A stretch of 64,000 nt of DNA from Kuschelorhynchus macadamiae (GCA_030620095.1 JAUTXW010003811.1:876001-940000); one strand, 5' to 3'; positions 45,235-57,057 are shown, counted from the stretch's first letter. Notes: generated from the sequence alone by a model not told the origin. Made by a program: numbers and translations.

Positions 45235-45650
45235 AATTGTCATAATTTTTCATCGGAAAAAACAAAAAACATCGAAAAGCTGTCAAAAAATACCAACATA
45301 TGTTTTTTTAATGGAACATCCTGTATATTAATATTTCATTAAATGCATCTCTTCTGATTGATTACAAATATACCACCTTTAGTTCCTTTATCTGTAATGA
45401 CAATTAAGAAATTTGACAAGTAAAAAGAGAGAGCTCACTCTAACGCATTCGCTCTTATGGCAGGGTTCTTGTCAATTTTCATGGTTGTTTTTAAAAAGAG
45501 GTGTTTTTATAACCAACAAGAAGATGCTCATTTATTGAAATAATATTATACAGGGTGTTTCATTAAGAAAACATAGTTTAATTTTTTCTGACAGCTTTTC
45601 GATGTTTTTTTTCTCCGATAACACATTTTGACAGTTCAGAAAATAATCTT
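45235..45650. repeat. Two outward-facing ends of one transposon family around a 220-bp spacer
   Basis: 45235-45330 ends GGAACATCCTGTA; 45551-45650 begins TACAGGGTGTTTCATT. Inner blocks AAACATCGAAAAGCTGTC and its inverse show they are inverted copies. The termini point at each other, so this is either two neighbouring solo ends or a rearranged element. Confidence 0.6.
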
Positions 45651-46606
45651 CAAATTTTATAATTTAAACGTCACCAAACTAATAAAGACAATAAGACACT
45701 TATTTTTCACTTTTTAGTGCACCTTTTTAAAGGTTTTATTTTTTTAAATAATTTGTTTGTATTTGAATACAGTGTTTGCAACTGCAATTTGCAAAAACCA
45801 AACTTAACAGCAACTAAAAATCATCATCATTCGATACTTTTTTCACCGACAGTACACCCACCCCTCAAACATAATTTTTCAACCCCCTAGCCTTCAATTC
45901 ATCGATGAAATATAGCTGCCCACTTGCTACAGTAATAGCACAAAAGGACCATTGTTGCACGTTAACCCCCGTATATATCTGGCAACCCCATGGGCGGATC
46001 GACCTTATGTCGTGTTCTCCTTGCGATTCTTATGGGTTTTGTGTGTCGTATCCCTCGATAAATGATAAAGAATTACCGGAAAAAAAGTTAATTTGCTATC
46101 GGGTCAGGGACTGTAGCCGCGGGTAATTTGATTTTGTTCTTTCGGGTGCTTGAATAATAAAGAATGCCACAAATCATATTACCTTTGCCTCTGATTTTAT
46201 AAAAATATGGCGTAAAATCAAGGCCTTAAGAGATTATTTTGAATTTTTCTATAAATAGTTTATTTTTATTTCTCCATATAATAACCCAAATTAATAATAT
46301 ATGGGCTATATAAGGGCAGTATTGCAATTGCAACAATTTTCCAAAAAATAATAGTTGTTTCTTTTTACTTTCTAGAGATCCTAAATAGGTATTTATTATA
46401 CAAAAATCTAATAATATTCCCGTGTATAATAGACTATTTTTTTCTGAGACGGGAAAAGCACGACGATTTAGTATTGAAAATAGTTGAATGAAGTCAAACA
46501 ATTACACAGGCCAACACACATTTTGGTGCCTGCGTAATTTTTGGATGCAGAATGTAAAAAAGTTCTCAGATCTAGTTTTTAAAAAAATTGTATATATATT
46601 TTACGT
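45651..46606. other. No gene; candidate conserved island ~45840-46130
   Basis: Bases 45840-46130 are unique and relatively GC-rich (CCCCGTATATATCTGGCAAC, CCGCGGG), with no domain in any frame. The rest is AT-rich. Confidence 0.3.
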
Positions 46607-48400
46607 TATAACTGTTATAATATATAATATTACTATTGCCAGTTAAAAAAACAAAGACACATGGATTTAAGTATCTATTGCAAAAACTTAATTTACATAA
46701 TTACATTAGTCACTAATCACATAAAAATTTTCTTTTATACGACTTTCTAGAATGGAGTTTACTAGGGCAGTCTCGCTGAAGGCTCCAGCAGTAGTCCACC
46801 ATCATGTGGGTATCCCACCGTCCTTGATAACGATCTTCCATAGTTTTAATATCCTGATGGAATCTTTCCCCCTGTTCTTCACTAGAATCACCTAAGTTTT
46901 CTGGAAAACGATCTAGGTGGCTGTGGAGGTAGTAAACTTTTATACTCATGTTACAGCCGAGAATATTAAAATTTGAAAGCATAGTTTCCACTAATTCTAC
47001 GTAATTTTCTGCTTTATGATTGCCAAGAAAATTTTGTACTACTTGAACAAATGAACACCAAGCGTTAGATTCAGTCTCGTTCACTGATGTGGTGAATTGT
47101 GGATCTTTAACGTTGCCCTATTTGAGGACCATCAAATATACCAGCTTTTAGTTTTTCCGTGCTAATGCCAGGAAATTTGACAATGACAAATACCCAAAAC
47201 CATTTCCATCTCGATTTAAAGCCTTCACAAATTGCTTCATTAGGCCTAGCTTGATATGCAAGGGCGGAAGTAAGATTGTTTTCTCTTGAAACCAAAGGTT
47301 CGTTGATCACGTTTTGTTTTCCTTGAATCATGACATCTCTTTAAGGCCAATTTTTGTTAACCCAGTGCTCATTTTTAGCCCTGCTGTCCCAAAGGCACAA
47401 AAAACAAGGATATTTTGTATAACCACTCTGCTGTCCAAGGAGGAAGTTAACCATTTTTAAATCAACACAAATTGCCCACTGATGTTCTTCGTATTTAATT
47501 TTACTCAAAACTAATGCAATTGTTTCATATTCTTCCTTCATGGTAGTAGAATGACAAATAGGAATTGAGCCATATTTGTTAACGTTATGTAAAATAACAC
47601 ATTCTAAACTTCGTCTTGAACTGTCAATAAAAAGGCGCCAATCATCTGGAGTGTATTCAGGCAAACCCCTTTTTTTTAAGAGCCCTTTTATATTGTTACA
47701 GAATACCAAGTCATTTTCTTGAGCGAAAAAAGGCAGCAGATCCTTATCTCTTTTACGATAAAATGTAATATTAGTACCTGGATAAAGTAGATTTTTTTTC
47801 ATTTAATCTGGATGCAAGTAATTCAGCGGATTCCTTTGAGAGATTCAGGTCTCTTATAAGATCGTTTAATTCTTCTTGATTGAAACACTGCGGAGTTGCT
47901 AAATCTGCTTCAAATTAGCTGTCGTTTTCTGACTGAATTCTTTGAACTTCGTCAGACGTTGATGTTTCTGTATCATCTTCTGTCAGTTCGGGTAGACTGC
48001 TGAATGATGGAACGGGTATTTCTTCCGAATGCGCTACCGGCCTTCTTGCAAAATCTAGATCAGGATATGTCCATTTGTGTCTATTATTTCTATTTATGCC
48101 TTAAATATTAACGAGACAAAAATAGCAGTCGTCATGATGGTTTCCCGGTTCTCCAAACTTTAGGCACTTCCTCTTTCCAGTGGTCCACTGTCGCAAATAT
48201 ACAACACATGTTTTACATATGAAATGTGGGGCCCAAGATATATCTTGATCTCCTAAATGAACGCCAAAATAGGCAAGATAAGCTCTTTTCACAAAGTCAG
48301 AAATTGTTTTTCTGCTCTCTTTCAAAGTGTATTCACCACACACATAACAAAAAACATGGGGATGATTTACACAGGTACGTCTGCTTGTGGATGCCATTGT
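46607..48400 (-). pseudogene. Repeat-encoded protein of unknown function, copy 2 (nearly full length)
   Basis: Minus strand order: an N-terminal Cys/His-rich domain at 48397-48101 (MASTSRRTCVNHPHVFCYVC, then WAPHFICKTCVVYLRQW, then NHHDDCYFCLV), likely zinc-binding. The body follows at 47802-47341 with YPGTNITFYRKRDKDLLPFF, WRLFIDSSRRSLECVILHN and PCFLCLWDSRAKNEHW, then 47331-47107 and 47084-46713 with FLGNHKAENYVELVE and GERFHQDIKT. At least four frame breaks are present. It is almost identical to 24185-25505 over their overlap. Multicopy status points to a mobile element, but I saw no TIRs and cannot name its enzyme. Confidence 0.62.
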
Positions 48401-49043
48401 TTCAGTTTAGTGTCTTTATACTACAAAACAACCAAAATGTACACAAAGTGATAGCACAACTTTACTTGGGAAAACTCAGTAATATACTAAATCGAGTACA
48501 GCCAAGCAGTATTAAAGGATCGGGTCATAGGCAATTACAGGTATAAAAGTAATTAAGAGTATAGTGTAGAGTGTATTGAGTAGTTCCTAGTATAGGAACG
48601 TTGGGTCAGGGACAATTCCAGATATCCATTTGGTTAATTAGATTCTGGGAAATTTCTATTTTGACGATTAAGTACATATTTATCTCTTTATTTGTTGTCC
48701 TTTGTCAGAAAAAAATATCAATTAACCGGTAACCTGTATCTCAAAAACTAGAGCTGATAGAAAAAATATGGTGGCATTTTTGGAATCAGCACATTAAAAA
48801 CATCTAAAATCAGATGTTAGATTTCCGGCACCAAATTTTTGTTTTCGTTTTGTTACCCTGTGTTATCGATGTGAAATTTGAAGTTTTAAACTGGTAGGCT
48901 GTAGTACGACAATTAGACCTCCGTTGCTAAGGAAACCTTAAAAATAATCGAATATCTGTCAATTTATTTATATGATTCGATTTAAAAACTCAAAACTTAG
49001 TGGTTGTTTTGTAGTTATTGTGGATAAGATAAAGTTTAAACAT
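48401..49043. other. No gene; likely 5' region of neighbouring repeats
   Basis: Bases 48720-48870 (CCTGTATCTCAAAAACTAGA, then TTCCGGCACCAAATTTTTG) look like the end of a dispersed DNA transposon; no partner lies in the window. Confidence 0.3.
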
Positions 49044-49390
49044 GTCTGATTCCAAGTTTTCTGTGACTCCACCTGCGTTAGTAGAAGCAGCGAAAGTACC
49101 GTCACAAAAATTATTACCAGCTAAATTGCGAAAATTTACCAAACCGTGTATTCAAGATTTGTGGAATGGAAGATGAAAAAGACATTGTGTGGTGTTATTT
49201 TTCGAAACTTTCACAACAACAAAAGCCATCAATAGTGTGGTCGAATTATCCAATGATTAAAACTATGTTACAATACAATAATAATGGAGACATTTCAAAA
49301 TATTTCAAACTAATTACCTTTCTGACACAAAATGGGAAAGGTTATACGCCCCCAAGAAGGCTGCATTTTTACAAGAACACAAATTAGTGA
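49044..49390 (+). pseudogene. Crypton-like tyrosine-recombinase N-terminal (core-binding) fragment, copy 1
   Basis: ATG at 49044: SDSKFSVTPPALVEAAKVPS, KLLPAKLRKFTK, QDLWNGR-stop. The frame from 49172 continues DIVWCYFSKLSQQQKPSIVW, NYPMIKTML, ISKYFKLITFLTQNGKGYTP, PRRLHFYKN. The last part matches the SAM-like core-binding domain of insect Crypton-type recombinases (LAYF..LS, S.LW..Y.MLK, ISKY.KL..FL). A frame break near 49172 and the missing catalytic domain make it a relic. Confidence 0.5.
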
Positions 49391-50109
49391 CTTTTTAAAT
49401 AAGGCTCCCGATGCTTTTTTGCTTATTTAAACTACACCTCAGCGTATTTAAATACAACTTTTAAATTATTATTGATCTGACACTTGTAACCTTGTAACGT
49501 CAAATAAATTATTACTAACATATGTTCAAAAATCTTAATTCCTTAAATAAATGTGAAAAGTTCAAACAAAACTAAATTGTTTGAAATATTAATACTTCTG
49601 TTTTTTAAGTCAGAGGAAGTACTGTTCAAATTAATACTGCAAACATTCTCGGAAGTTAGTAAGGTTCAAATTAAAAAATATATACACAAAGTCCAGGTCT
49701 CAGTCGAAAATAAGTTTATAAATTAAGAATAGGTTACATCCTCAGACCTAAAATGAATATACATTACAACGGAAAATACAATTAAATAGTATATAACTTT
49801 ACACTAAACAAAACACATTTTACAAAGTAAATAATACAAACATAACCAAGCAAAGGAACAATAAAATACGAAACAAGGCTACGCTTGAATGACCAATCAG
49901 AAACGTCGATGTAAATTTATTTGATGAGAGGCGATAAGTCAAAACGAAAAAAGAAGAGATTGTTCAGGATGAGCTTGACTAACTGTCGTAAAGTACAAGC
50001 TACATTAATAAAAAGAAGAAGAAGAATTGGTGAAAATGAGAGAAAAAGCTCGAAGGTTATGCAAAATAAAAATATATAGTTATTCTTTTGAAATATTGTT
50101 AAAAATCAA
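49391..50109. other. No gene recognised; AT-rich
   Basis: No repeat partner and no domain were seen. Confidence 0.4.
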
Positions 50110-50319
50110 TTGAGGCTCAAAATTAAACACTTCATTAACGCAGGTAAGGATGGGACTCTTTTTAGCTTTTGTTATTTCCATCTTTTCCAAAAGATCCTTA
50201 GATACCTTTATCGCATTCGTGAATTATATTTACATTTTCAGATACGGAAAAACGATCTTTTGAGGATAACAAATGATCCGCAAAGGCATATTTTGTAATA
50301 GAAATATCTGTATTTTGAT

Positions 50320-50440
50320 ACTTGCCGAAATTTTTTTATCCGATTGTCCCACGTAAATAGCAGGACACTCTCCACAATGAAGGAAATAAACTCCAGATTT
50401 CTCAAGACTATCCTTTTTAGCTTTGATTCTAACTGTGTGT
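50320..50440 (-). pseudogene. PLE GIY-YIG endonuclease start
   Basis: The minus strand reads HTVRIKAKKDSLEKSGVYFL, HCGECPAIYVGQSDKKI. This carries the GVY and YVG residues of a GIY-YIG domain and a Cys pair typical of PLEs. It follows the tandem array in the same orientation; the frame decays after about 50320. Confidence 0.7.
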
Positions 50441-50600
50441 TATTTTAAAGTATTGTTTGTTTTAAATGATATGGAGATATTAAATGACTTAAAAAATTTA
50501 ACTAAACGTAGAGATATATTCCCAAAGTATGTTAAAACTCTGAATTTGTTTGTATTAATTAGATTATTATGTATCATGTTATAAGAAAGTTTGTATTTGT

Positions 50601-52388
50601 TCATAAATGTATAAAAAATTTGTTGAATGTTTTCATTGGAAAACCATTGTTTAAGGCAATTTCCCTTATTATATCTAATTCTTTAGTAAAAGCAGCTTGG
50701 GATAGTGGTAATTTAAAAAGTCTGTACAAAAACGAATTAAAAGCTGCAAATTTGTGAGAAAATGGTGAGTTAGATGTAAACTGAATGATATTATCAGTAC
50801 AGGCGAGTTTTCTATATACCTCTAAACTAATTTTGTTATCATTTCTAATTAAAAGAAGGTCTAAAAAAGGAAGTTTGCCATCAGTTTCACTCTCCATAGT
50901 GAAGGATATTTTTTGATGCAAAGAATTGATAAATTCTAAAAATTTTAACAATTCTTGTTCAAATTTGTTGAATGTTTTCATTGGAAAACCATTGTTTAAG
51001 GCAATTTCCCTTATTATAACTAATTCTTTAGTAAAAGCAGCTTGGGATAGTGGTAATTTAAAAAGTCTGTACAAAAACGAATTAAAAGCTGCAAATTTGT
51101 GAGAAAGTGGTGAGTTAGATGTAAACTGAATGATATTATCAGTACAGGCGAGTTTTCTATATACCTCTAAACTAATTTTGTTATCATTTCTAATTAAAAG
51201 AAGGTCTAAAAAAGGAAGTTTGCCATCAGTTTCACTCTCCATAGTGAAGGATATTTTTTCATGCAAAGGATTGATAAATTCTAAAAATTTTAACAATTCT
51301 TGTTCAAATTTGTTGAATGTTTTCATTGGAAAACCATTGTTTAAGGCAATTTCCCTTATTATATCTAATTCTTTAGTAAAAGCAGCTTGGGATAGTAGTA
51401 ATTTAAAAAGTCTGTACAAAAACGAATTAAAAGCTGCAAATTTGTGAGAAAATGGTGAGTTAGATGTAAACTGAATGATATTATCAGTACAGACGAGTTT
51501 TCTATATACCTCTAAACTAATTTTGTTATCATTTCTAATTAAAAGAAGGTCTAAAAAAGGAAGTTTGCCAACAGTTTCACTCTCCATAGTAAAGGATATT
51601 TTTTCATGCAAAGGATTGATAAATTCTAAAAATTTTAACAATTCTTGTTCAAATTTGTTGAATGTTTACATTGAAAAATCATTGTTTAAGGCAATTTCCC
51701 TTATTATATCTAATTCTCTAGTAAAAGCAGCTTGGGATAGTAGTAATTTAAAAAGTCTGTACAAAAACGAATTAAAAGCTGCAAATTTGTGAGAAAATGG
51801 TGAGTTAGATGTAAACTGAATGATATTATCAGTACAGGCGAGTTTTCTATATACCTCTAAACTAATTTTGTTATCATTTCTAATTAAAAGAAGGTCTAAA
51901 AAAGGAAGTTTGCTATCAGTTTCACTCTCCATAGTGAAGGATATTTTTTGATGCAAAGAATTGATAAATTCTAAAAATTTTAACAATTCTTGTTCAAATT
52001 TGTTGAATGTTTTCATTGGAAAACCATTGTTTAAGGCAATTTCCCTTATTATATCTAATTCTTTAGTAAAAGCAGCTTGGGATAGTGGTAATTTAAAAAG
52101 TCTGTACAAAAACGAATTAAAAGCTGCAAATTTGTGAGAAAATGGTGAGTTAGATGTAAACTGAATGATATTATCAGTACAGGCGAGTTTTCTATATACC
52201 TCTAAACTAATTTTGTTATCATTTCTAATTAAAAGAAGGTCTAAAAAAGGAAGTTTGCCATCAGTTTCACTCTTCATAGTGAAGGATATTTTCTCATGCA
52301 AAGAATTGATAAATTCTAAAAATTTTAACAATTCTTGTTCACTACCTTTCCAATCAATACAAATATCATCCACATACCTTTTATAGCT
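50601..52388 (-). pseudogene. PLE RT palm/thumb with five in-frame 115-residue repeats
   Basis: Starts KRYVDDICIDWKGS (RT catalytic YVDD at about 52385-52374). Then a 115-residue unit, beginning EQELLKFLEFINSLHEKISF and containing LPFLDLLLIRND, LEVYRKLACTDNIIQFTSNS and SHKFAAFNSFLYRLFK, is repeated five times. Units start at about 52335, 51990, 51645, 51300 and 50955, exactly 345 bp apart, so the frame is kept. The last unit passes into FIHL-stop and the downstream PLE. One stop (Lys to TAA, about 51663) breaks the frame between units 2 and 3. Units differ by only a few bases. Confidence 0.9.
50606..52335. repeat. 345-bp x5 tandem repeat
   Basis: The landmark ATTCTTGTTC falls at 50951, 51296, 51641, 51986 and 52331, each exactly 345 bp from the next. 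Units are about 97-99% alike by eye. Confidence 0.97.
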
Positions 52389-53640
52389 TATCAGATATCA
52401 GTCGCCACAGCTGTCGATTTTCATCGTATACGCGCTAGATTTGATTTATTGTCATGTCACTATTCGCCATAATCCTAGTAGTAATTACAATTGACACAGT
52501 CTAATCAAACTCTCAACCCTCATCAAACAGTAGGCAGGATTCTTTTCCTTACTAAAAAGTGAACTTAAAGGAAGAAATTTTATGTAAAGAAAAGTCAATA
52601 CATTATCTTAACCAACCCAAAAAAAATGTTGGTGGCCCATAAGCAGAACACTACTACACTTCAAAGTGTGTAAAAAAATGTTAAATTTGAACTGATTGCA
52701 AACATTGCAAAAAATTTCGTTTTTTAAACTCAAATGCTTACCTGCAGCCTTAAGGTGAATGCATACAAAAGTAATGTGGCAAATAATTTCGTAAATGCCC
52801 AAACTCAAATAATAAACAATTTCCAAGAAGGTTCAGAATATAGACAAATATATTTTATATTTTCAAACGGTAATCTACGATCGTGAGATTCCGAAAAATT
52901 CTTCAAGTGTGAAAAAAAAAACTTAAACAAAAACCTAAAAAGAATGTGTCAGATTCACGGCTTAACTTCATTAATAACGTCAACTATTTAATACCCATCT
53001 TCCTAGTCATAATTACAGGCTTAGAGAAGATTTAAAAGTTTTGTGTGACTATGCTGCATCTCGACAACACCGATTTATATACGGGGTCTCCCTAGAAGAA
53101 AGCGGCGTCCCCCGTGGCACTGTTTTAATTATAGGGAGTGACTTAATTACCCTCGAATTTGATCATTTTCGAAATATTTCGGAACCCAGGTGCGGAGGCG
53201 GACTATGATTTATTTAGTTTTCTTATTTCAGGACGTGTGAAAGAGACGGTGTGGTTTTTTGATAAATGGGAATTGCGTTTAAGGAACATCTGTGACTTGG
53301 ATTGCCAATTATTTAATAATTACGTATTCTGGATATTTTGTGGTTGTTATGAAGCATGAAATAAGAGTTTAGATGTCACTGTCTTGTCTTGAAAATGCTC
53401 ATAGCTTAGGCATGTGATTATTTACTAGCTAGTTAAACGGTTTTATACAGGCACTGAGTTATATTGACAACTCCTCTACAACAGTTATTTTATGAGTTTA
53501 ATGGTATATGGTATCCAATAAATATGTTTCTTCTAAATAGCAATACCTTGTAATTTAACACATTTACAAAAGTCAAGCTATAAAAGTCAATGTATTCAGA
53601 TTAACTTATCATATATATTTGATGGTTCTGCCATTATACA
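52389..53640. other. Segment interrupting the PLE; candidate conserved island ~53030-53360
   Basis: AT-rich ends surround a more complex block at 53030-53360 (GGGGTCTCCCTAGAAGAAAG, GGCGTCCCCCGTGG, TGCGGAGGCGGACT). No coding match was seen. Confidence 0.35.
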
Positions 53641-54200
53641 CCGTTTTGACTGGTGGATGTCATTATATTTAGCCCCAGTTTTATTGTCAGAAGTGCTATT
53701 TATCTAATAGTTATTTATGATATAAATCTTAAAAATATATTTTTAAGGCACGGAGATCATTTCCCTTATTCTGCTGTTCGTATGAATTGTGAATTTAATA
53801 TTACAATGTTATTGATTAAAGCTGTCCAGAAATATAAGGAGATTGGCATATCCATGAGGCCAAACAGCAACATCCTCCATACATATATACTCTACTACAG
53901 GTGATAGAGGATATCCCATAGCTATCCCTGTTCCTTGAAAAATAAAATAAGTTGATGTAACACAAGCTCCCACTAGGTCTAGTCTAGTTTATTATGCCCC
54001 AATATGTTGGATATAATGGAAATTGACTCGTTAACAGGAACATTTGTGTATAGTGATTCTACATTGAAACTGATCAAAATGTCTTTGGAATCCAACTGGA
54101 TTGAGTTAAGTTTTTCCACGAAATGTGCAGAGCTTTTTCTAAACGAATCCGTTTTTCCATTTGCAAAAATTATATTAATTTAAAGTGAACATCTGGTTAT
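53640..54200 (-). pseudogene. PLE reverse transcriptase, N-terminal half
   Basis: The minus strand reads DILISFNVESLYTNVPVNES (catalytic Asp region, about 54090-54030), ISIISNILGH, then YFIFQGTGIAMGYPLSPVVE (about 53950-53890) and YICMEDVAVWP. These are RT blocks A and B of PLEs. Stops and shifts are present. It should continue into YVDD, but that is found only at about 52385, after the inserted segment. Confidence 0.7.
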
Positions 54201-54304
54201 TTTATCACTGACCCGACCATATAAAAGCTCTGATAGCTCTAGATATAAATATACCTATTCTAATTAGATGAAAAACATTCAGTGTTCAGATCTCGTGGAG
54301 TAGA

Positions 54305-54355
54305 GATTCCTGAAGATGCCTCGTGCAATCGTAGGCAAAACGTCGGATAGTAATT
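54305..54355 (+). ncRNA. Hammerhead-like motif with a G-to-A core change (PLE end)
   Basis: ATTC, CTGAAGA (54310-54316), stem II GCCT (54318) with AGGC (54333), then AAAA where GAAA is expected (54337-54340), CGTC, then GGAT pairing with ATTC as stem I. The lost G is the general-base position, so cleavage should be abolished. Confidence 0.6.
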
Positions 54356-54540
54356 CCAATTTGACATGGTAATTTTTAGGATGTTTTATAAATTGGAAGT
54401 AGATAGTTATAATACCATCGTATATAAAATTATCGAAGTTGACATTTATAAATAAAACAACAACCATTGTTGGCTTAATTGTTTACAAGAACTTTGAAAC
54501 ATCCTGTCAGTTTCTTAAAACGCTGTTCTGATTTTTGCTC

Positions 54541-55020
54541 GAAATGCAAGAAAATATAGAAGAAAGCGGTGGTTGCATCGATTTATTTAAAGATATAGAT
54601 GAAGCAGCCAATAGAGCTACCTTGGATTTGGTGCCCAGAAAATCTCGAATATAATATGAGATGTCTTACGATAAGTTTGTGAAATGGTGTGAAGAGAAAG
54701 GCGTTTCTAGGAAATATACTAAAAAGGTATTCCTGGCGTACTTTTGCGAAGAAAGCGAAGGTAGATCTGTGGAAGGAATTATTAATTTTTCAAAATATTT
54801 TTTGGGCGTCACTTCATTCAAGGTAATGTTAAATAGATCTAGTTCGTTTAATGAAGAAAAGTTATATTGTAATAAAGTGGATCTGACTAATATAGACACC
54901 ATTGATTATATGCAACGACATTTTAATAAATTAGGATGTTATGGCGTGATGCAAGACATCCATATACATGATTTCCACTTGACCCAGATTTTAAATTTGG
55001 ATAGTTCATTTCAAAATTGC
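54541..55020 (+). pseudogene. Crypton-like tyrosine-recombinase N-terminal fragment, copy 2
   Basis: ATG at 54544: QENIEESGGCIDLFKDIDEA, ANRATLDLVPRKSRI, stop, then YEMSYDKFVKWCEEKGVSRK, KVFLAYFCEESEGRS. The Y..FVKWC and FLAYF landmarks belong to the core-binding domain of insect Crypton-like recombinases, the same family as 49044-49390. After about 54830 similarity fades and no catalytic Arg/His/Tyr block is seen. Confidence 0.5.
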
Positions 55021-57057
55021 AATCAATTGCAATTTTGATAAAGCTCCAGTTGAATTCAGAACTGCATTGAAATATTTCACGTTTAAGCCTTTTCACAGAT
55101 TTCCAAAGTCCGTTAACGATGTGCATTTTGCATCTCAAACGGAGAGAATATATTAAATCTCGCGAACATGATGTAAGAAAGTTTCTCTATCTTACATCAA
55201 TCAGTTCGACATTTTGTCAGATTACGAGTTTGAAAAGAGAGAGGAAAGTGGTTAAAGTTGTCTTAGAAAACGTTGTCTAGGACTAAAGTTAGGTATAATG
55301 TCAAAGATAACGAAAATAGATTTCTTGAATACCGTTTTTTCAAAAATGGGAAAGCTCTAGTAGATGGTTCTTTTACCTGTAGCGTTTTGAAACATTGTCG
55401 ATATCCCAGTTATGTCAGGAAAATTTGCACAAATTATAACATTTTAAAGCAGACATCGTTTGGTTATTTTTATATTTCAGTTTGACTAGACCATATAAAA
55501 GCTCTAATAGCTCTAAATATAAATAAACCTATTCTAATTTGGGGAAAAAATGTAACCGACTCTATAATTATCACAGTGGGGAAAATATGGGGAACTAATT
55601 AATGGCAGTTATTCCAGAGGTCGAGCTGGCCGACGCACAGTGTTTCAGATCAATAAAAGTTGGCCAAAAATGAAAAAATGGTACGACCTGTTTAAAAATC
55701 TTTATATAGGGGTTTGAAGGTCTTTGGTAACCAATCTGATATCAGATTTAAAGTTTTCAAAATGGCACAAGTTGTAGGATTCGTCTGAAAATGAATACAA
55801 GGGTTTTTGGGATTGCTGATGGTGAATTTTTTTATCAGTACTCTTCCTGAAAAGTAAGTTGAACTTATAAAAATTGAATGAATTTATTATCAGGATAATA
55901 ATACTAGGTTTATTTATATTTTCATTATAGTATAATAGTATTAGAATTATGTAATAATCCCCGTTATTCTAATTTTGCTTTAAAACGTACAGGGTGTGCC
56001 TAATAATATGCTCTATAAAATTAAATCAGAGAGAGAAAAAATTCAAAAAATAACCTTGATGCAACTGAAACATTTAGTTCATCACTTTTAAAAATTTCTT
56101 AGCATACAATAATCTACAGATTTTTTACTAAAAATAAAAGCTTTTTTTATTTTTGCCAAATTAATTAGTATTCTGAAGCACTGTGCGACGCGCGGATGAA
56201 ATACGACCCGTATCAACTGGCGGCAGTACCGCGAACGACCGTAAATTTTTCAGAAGTGGGACGGAGGTCGAAATAATTTTCGATTTTTATCGATTTTATG
56301 GTTTTTTCGGTTGAACTTTTGTGGTTTCCGCGAACTTCGCCGTGTATTCTCGCGCGCTGACAGCTTTAGGAATCGTCCATTTGGCATAATTAATTTAAGT
56401 TTACTAAGAGCTCATTTATGAATAATATGGGTATTTTAAAAAGTCCGAAATGTCGACTAAATCTTTTTAATTATTATTAACAAATGCAACAGAAGAAATT
56501 CAGAGGTACTGTTATTAAGACCCAAAACCGCCTTATGGCGCGACAAATAATTATACAGGGTGTTCGGAAATTCATTTCCATTATTTGAAGCAGCTATTTT
56601 ACATATGGAAGTTTAAGAGAGAGTTCCTACGAACGTTTGATATAATTTAGAAAAATGTGTTTGGAAACCTGGCCAGTTTTAATTATATAAGTTATTAAAA
56701 GCTAAAAATAATAAAAAATGTCCATGTTTTTGCTTTCCTCGTAAAAGGGAAGTATTGTAATCGTGAAAAAATCACCCTCCGAGATTTTTTCAGGTTTTTG
56801 TTTCAGGCTCCGTGTGTGGGCTTGGAAAGATGGATATTTTGTCAAAATACATTTCACTTTACTAACTTTAAGTATTGATTGAAACTAAACATCTATATCT
56901 AAGTTAAAAATCGAATACTCTACGAAAAGTCGAGGTAAGGCGTTAATACGCACATTAATTGTAAATATTTATTCAAAATACTATTGGCTTTGCGGCTGTG
57001 AAATAAGAACTTGTTTATTTTATTTTCCTTACCTACCTTTTCCTATAGACAAGAAGT
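55021..57057. other. No gene; transposon ends at ~55989 and ~56555
   Basis: Direct repeat GACCATATAAAAGCTCT at 55489. Transposon-type termini TACAGGGTGTGCCTAATAAT (about 55988) and TACAGGGTGTTCGGAAATTC (about 56555) lack visible partners. Bases 56180-56400 are GC-richer and unassigned. Confidence 0.4.

Larger units (their letters stand above)
50110..54400 (-). mobile_element. Penelope-like element on the minus strand, interrupted and with an internal tandem array
   Basis: From 54400 downward on minus: a hammerhead-like end (about 54305-54355), RT fingers/palm (54200-53650), an unrelated 1.25-kb interruption (52386-53650), RT palm with YVDD and thumb (from 52388), a five-fold 345-bp repeat (50606-52335), then GIY-YIG (50420-50330). 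The block GACCATATAAAAGCTCT at 54213 recurs in direct orientation at 55489, which may be the PLE terminal repeats. Confidence 0.8.

Noticed and set aside
50606..52335. CRISPR-like or minisatellite array
   Set aside because: Units are 345 bp of contiguous RT coding sequence with no spacers.
51130..52386. Plus-strand ORFs with repeated Ser/Leu-rich peptides
   Set aside because: They are antisense shadows of the minus-strand PLE repeat, which has RT motifs.
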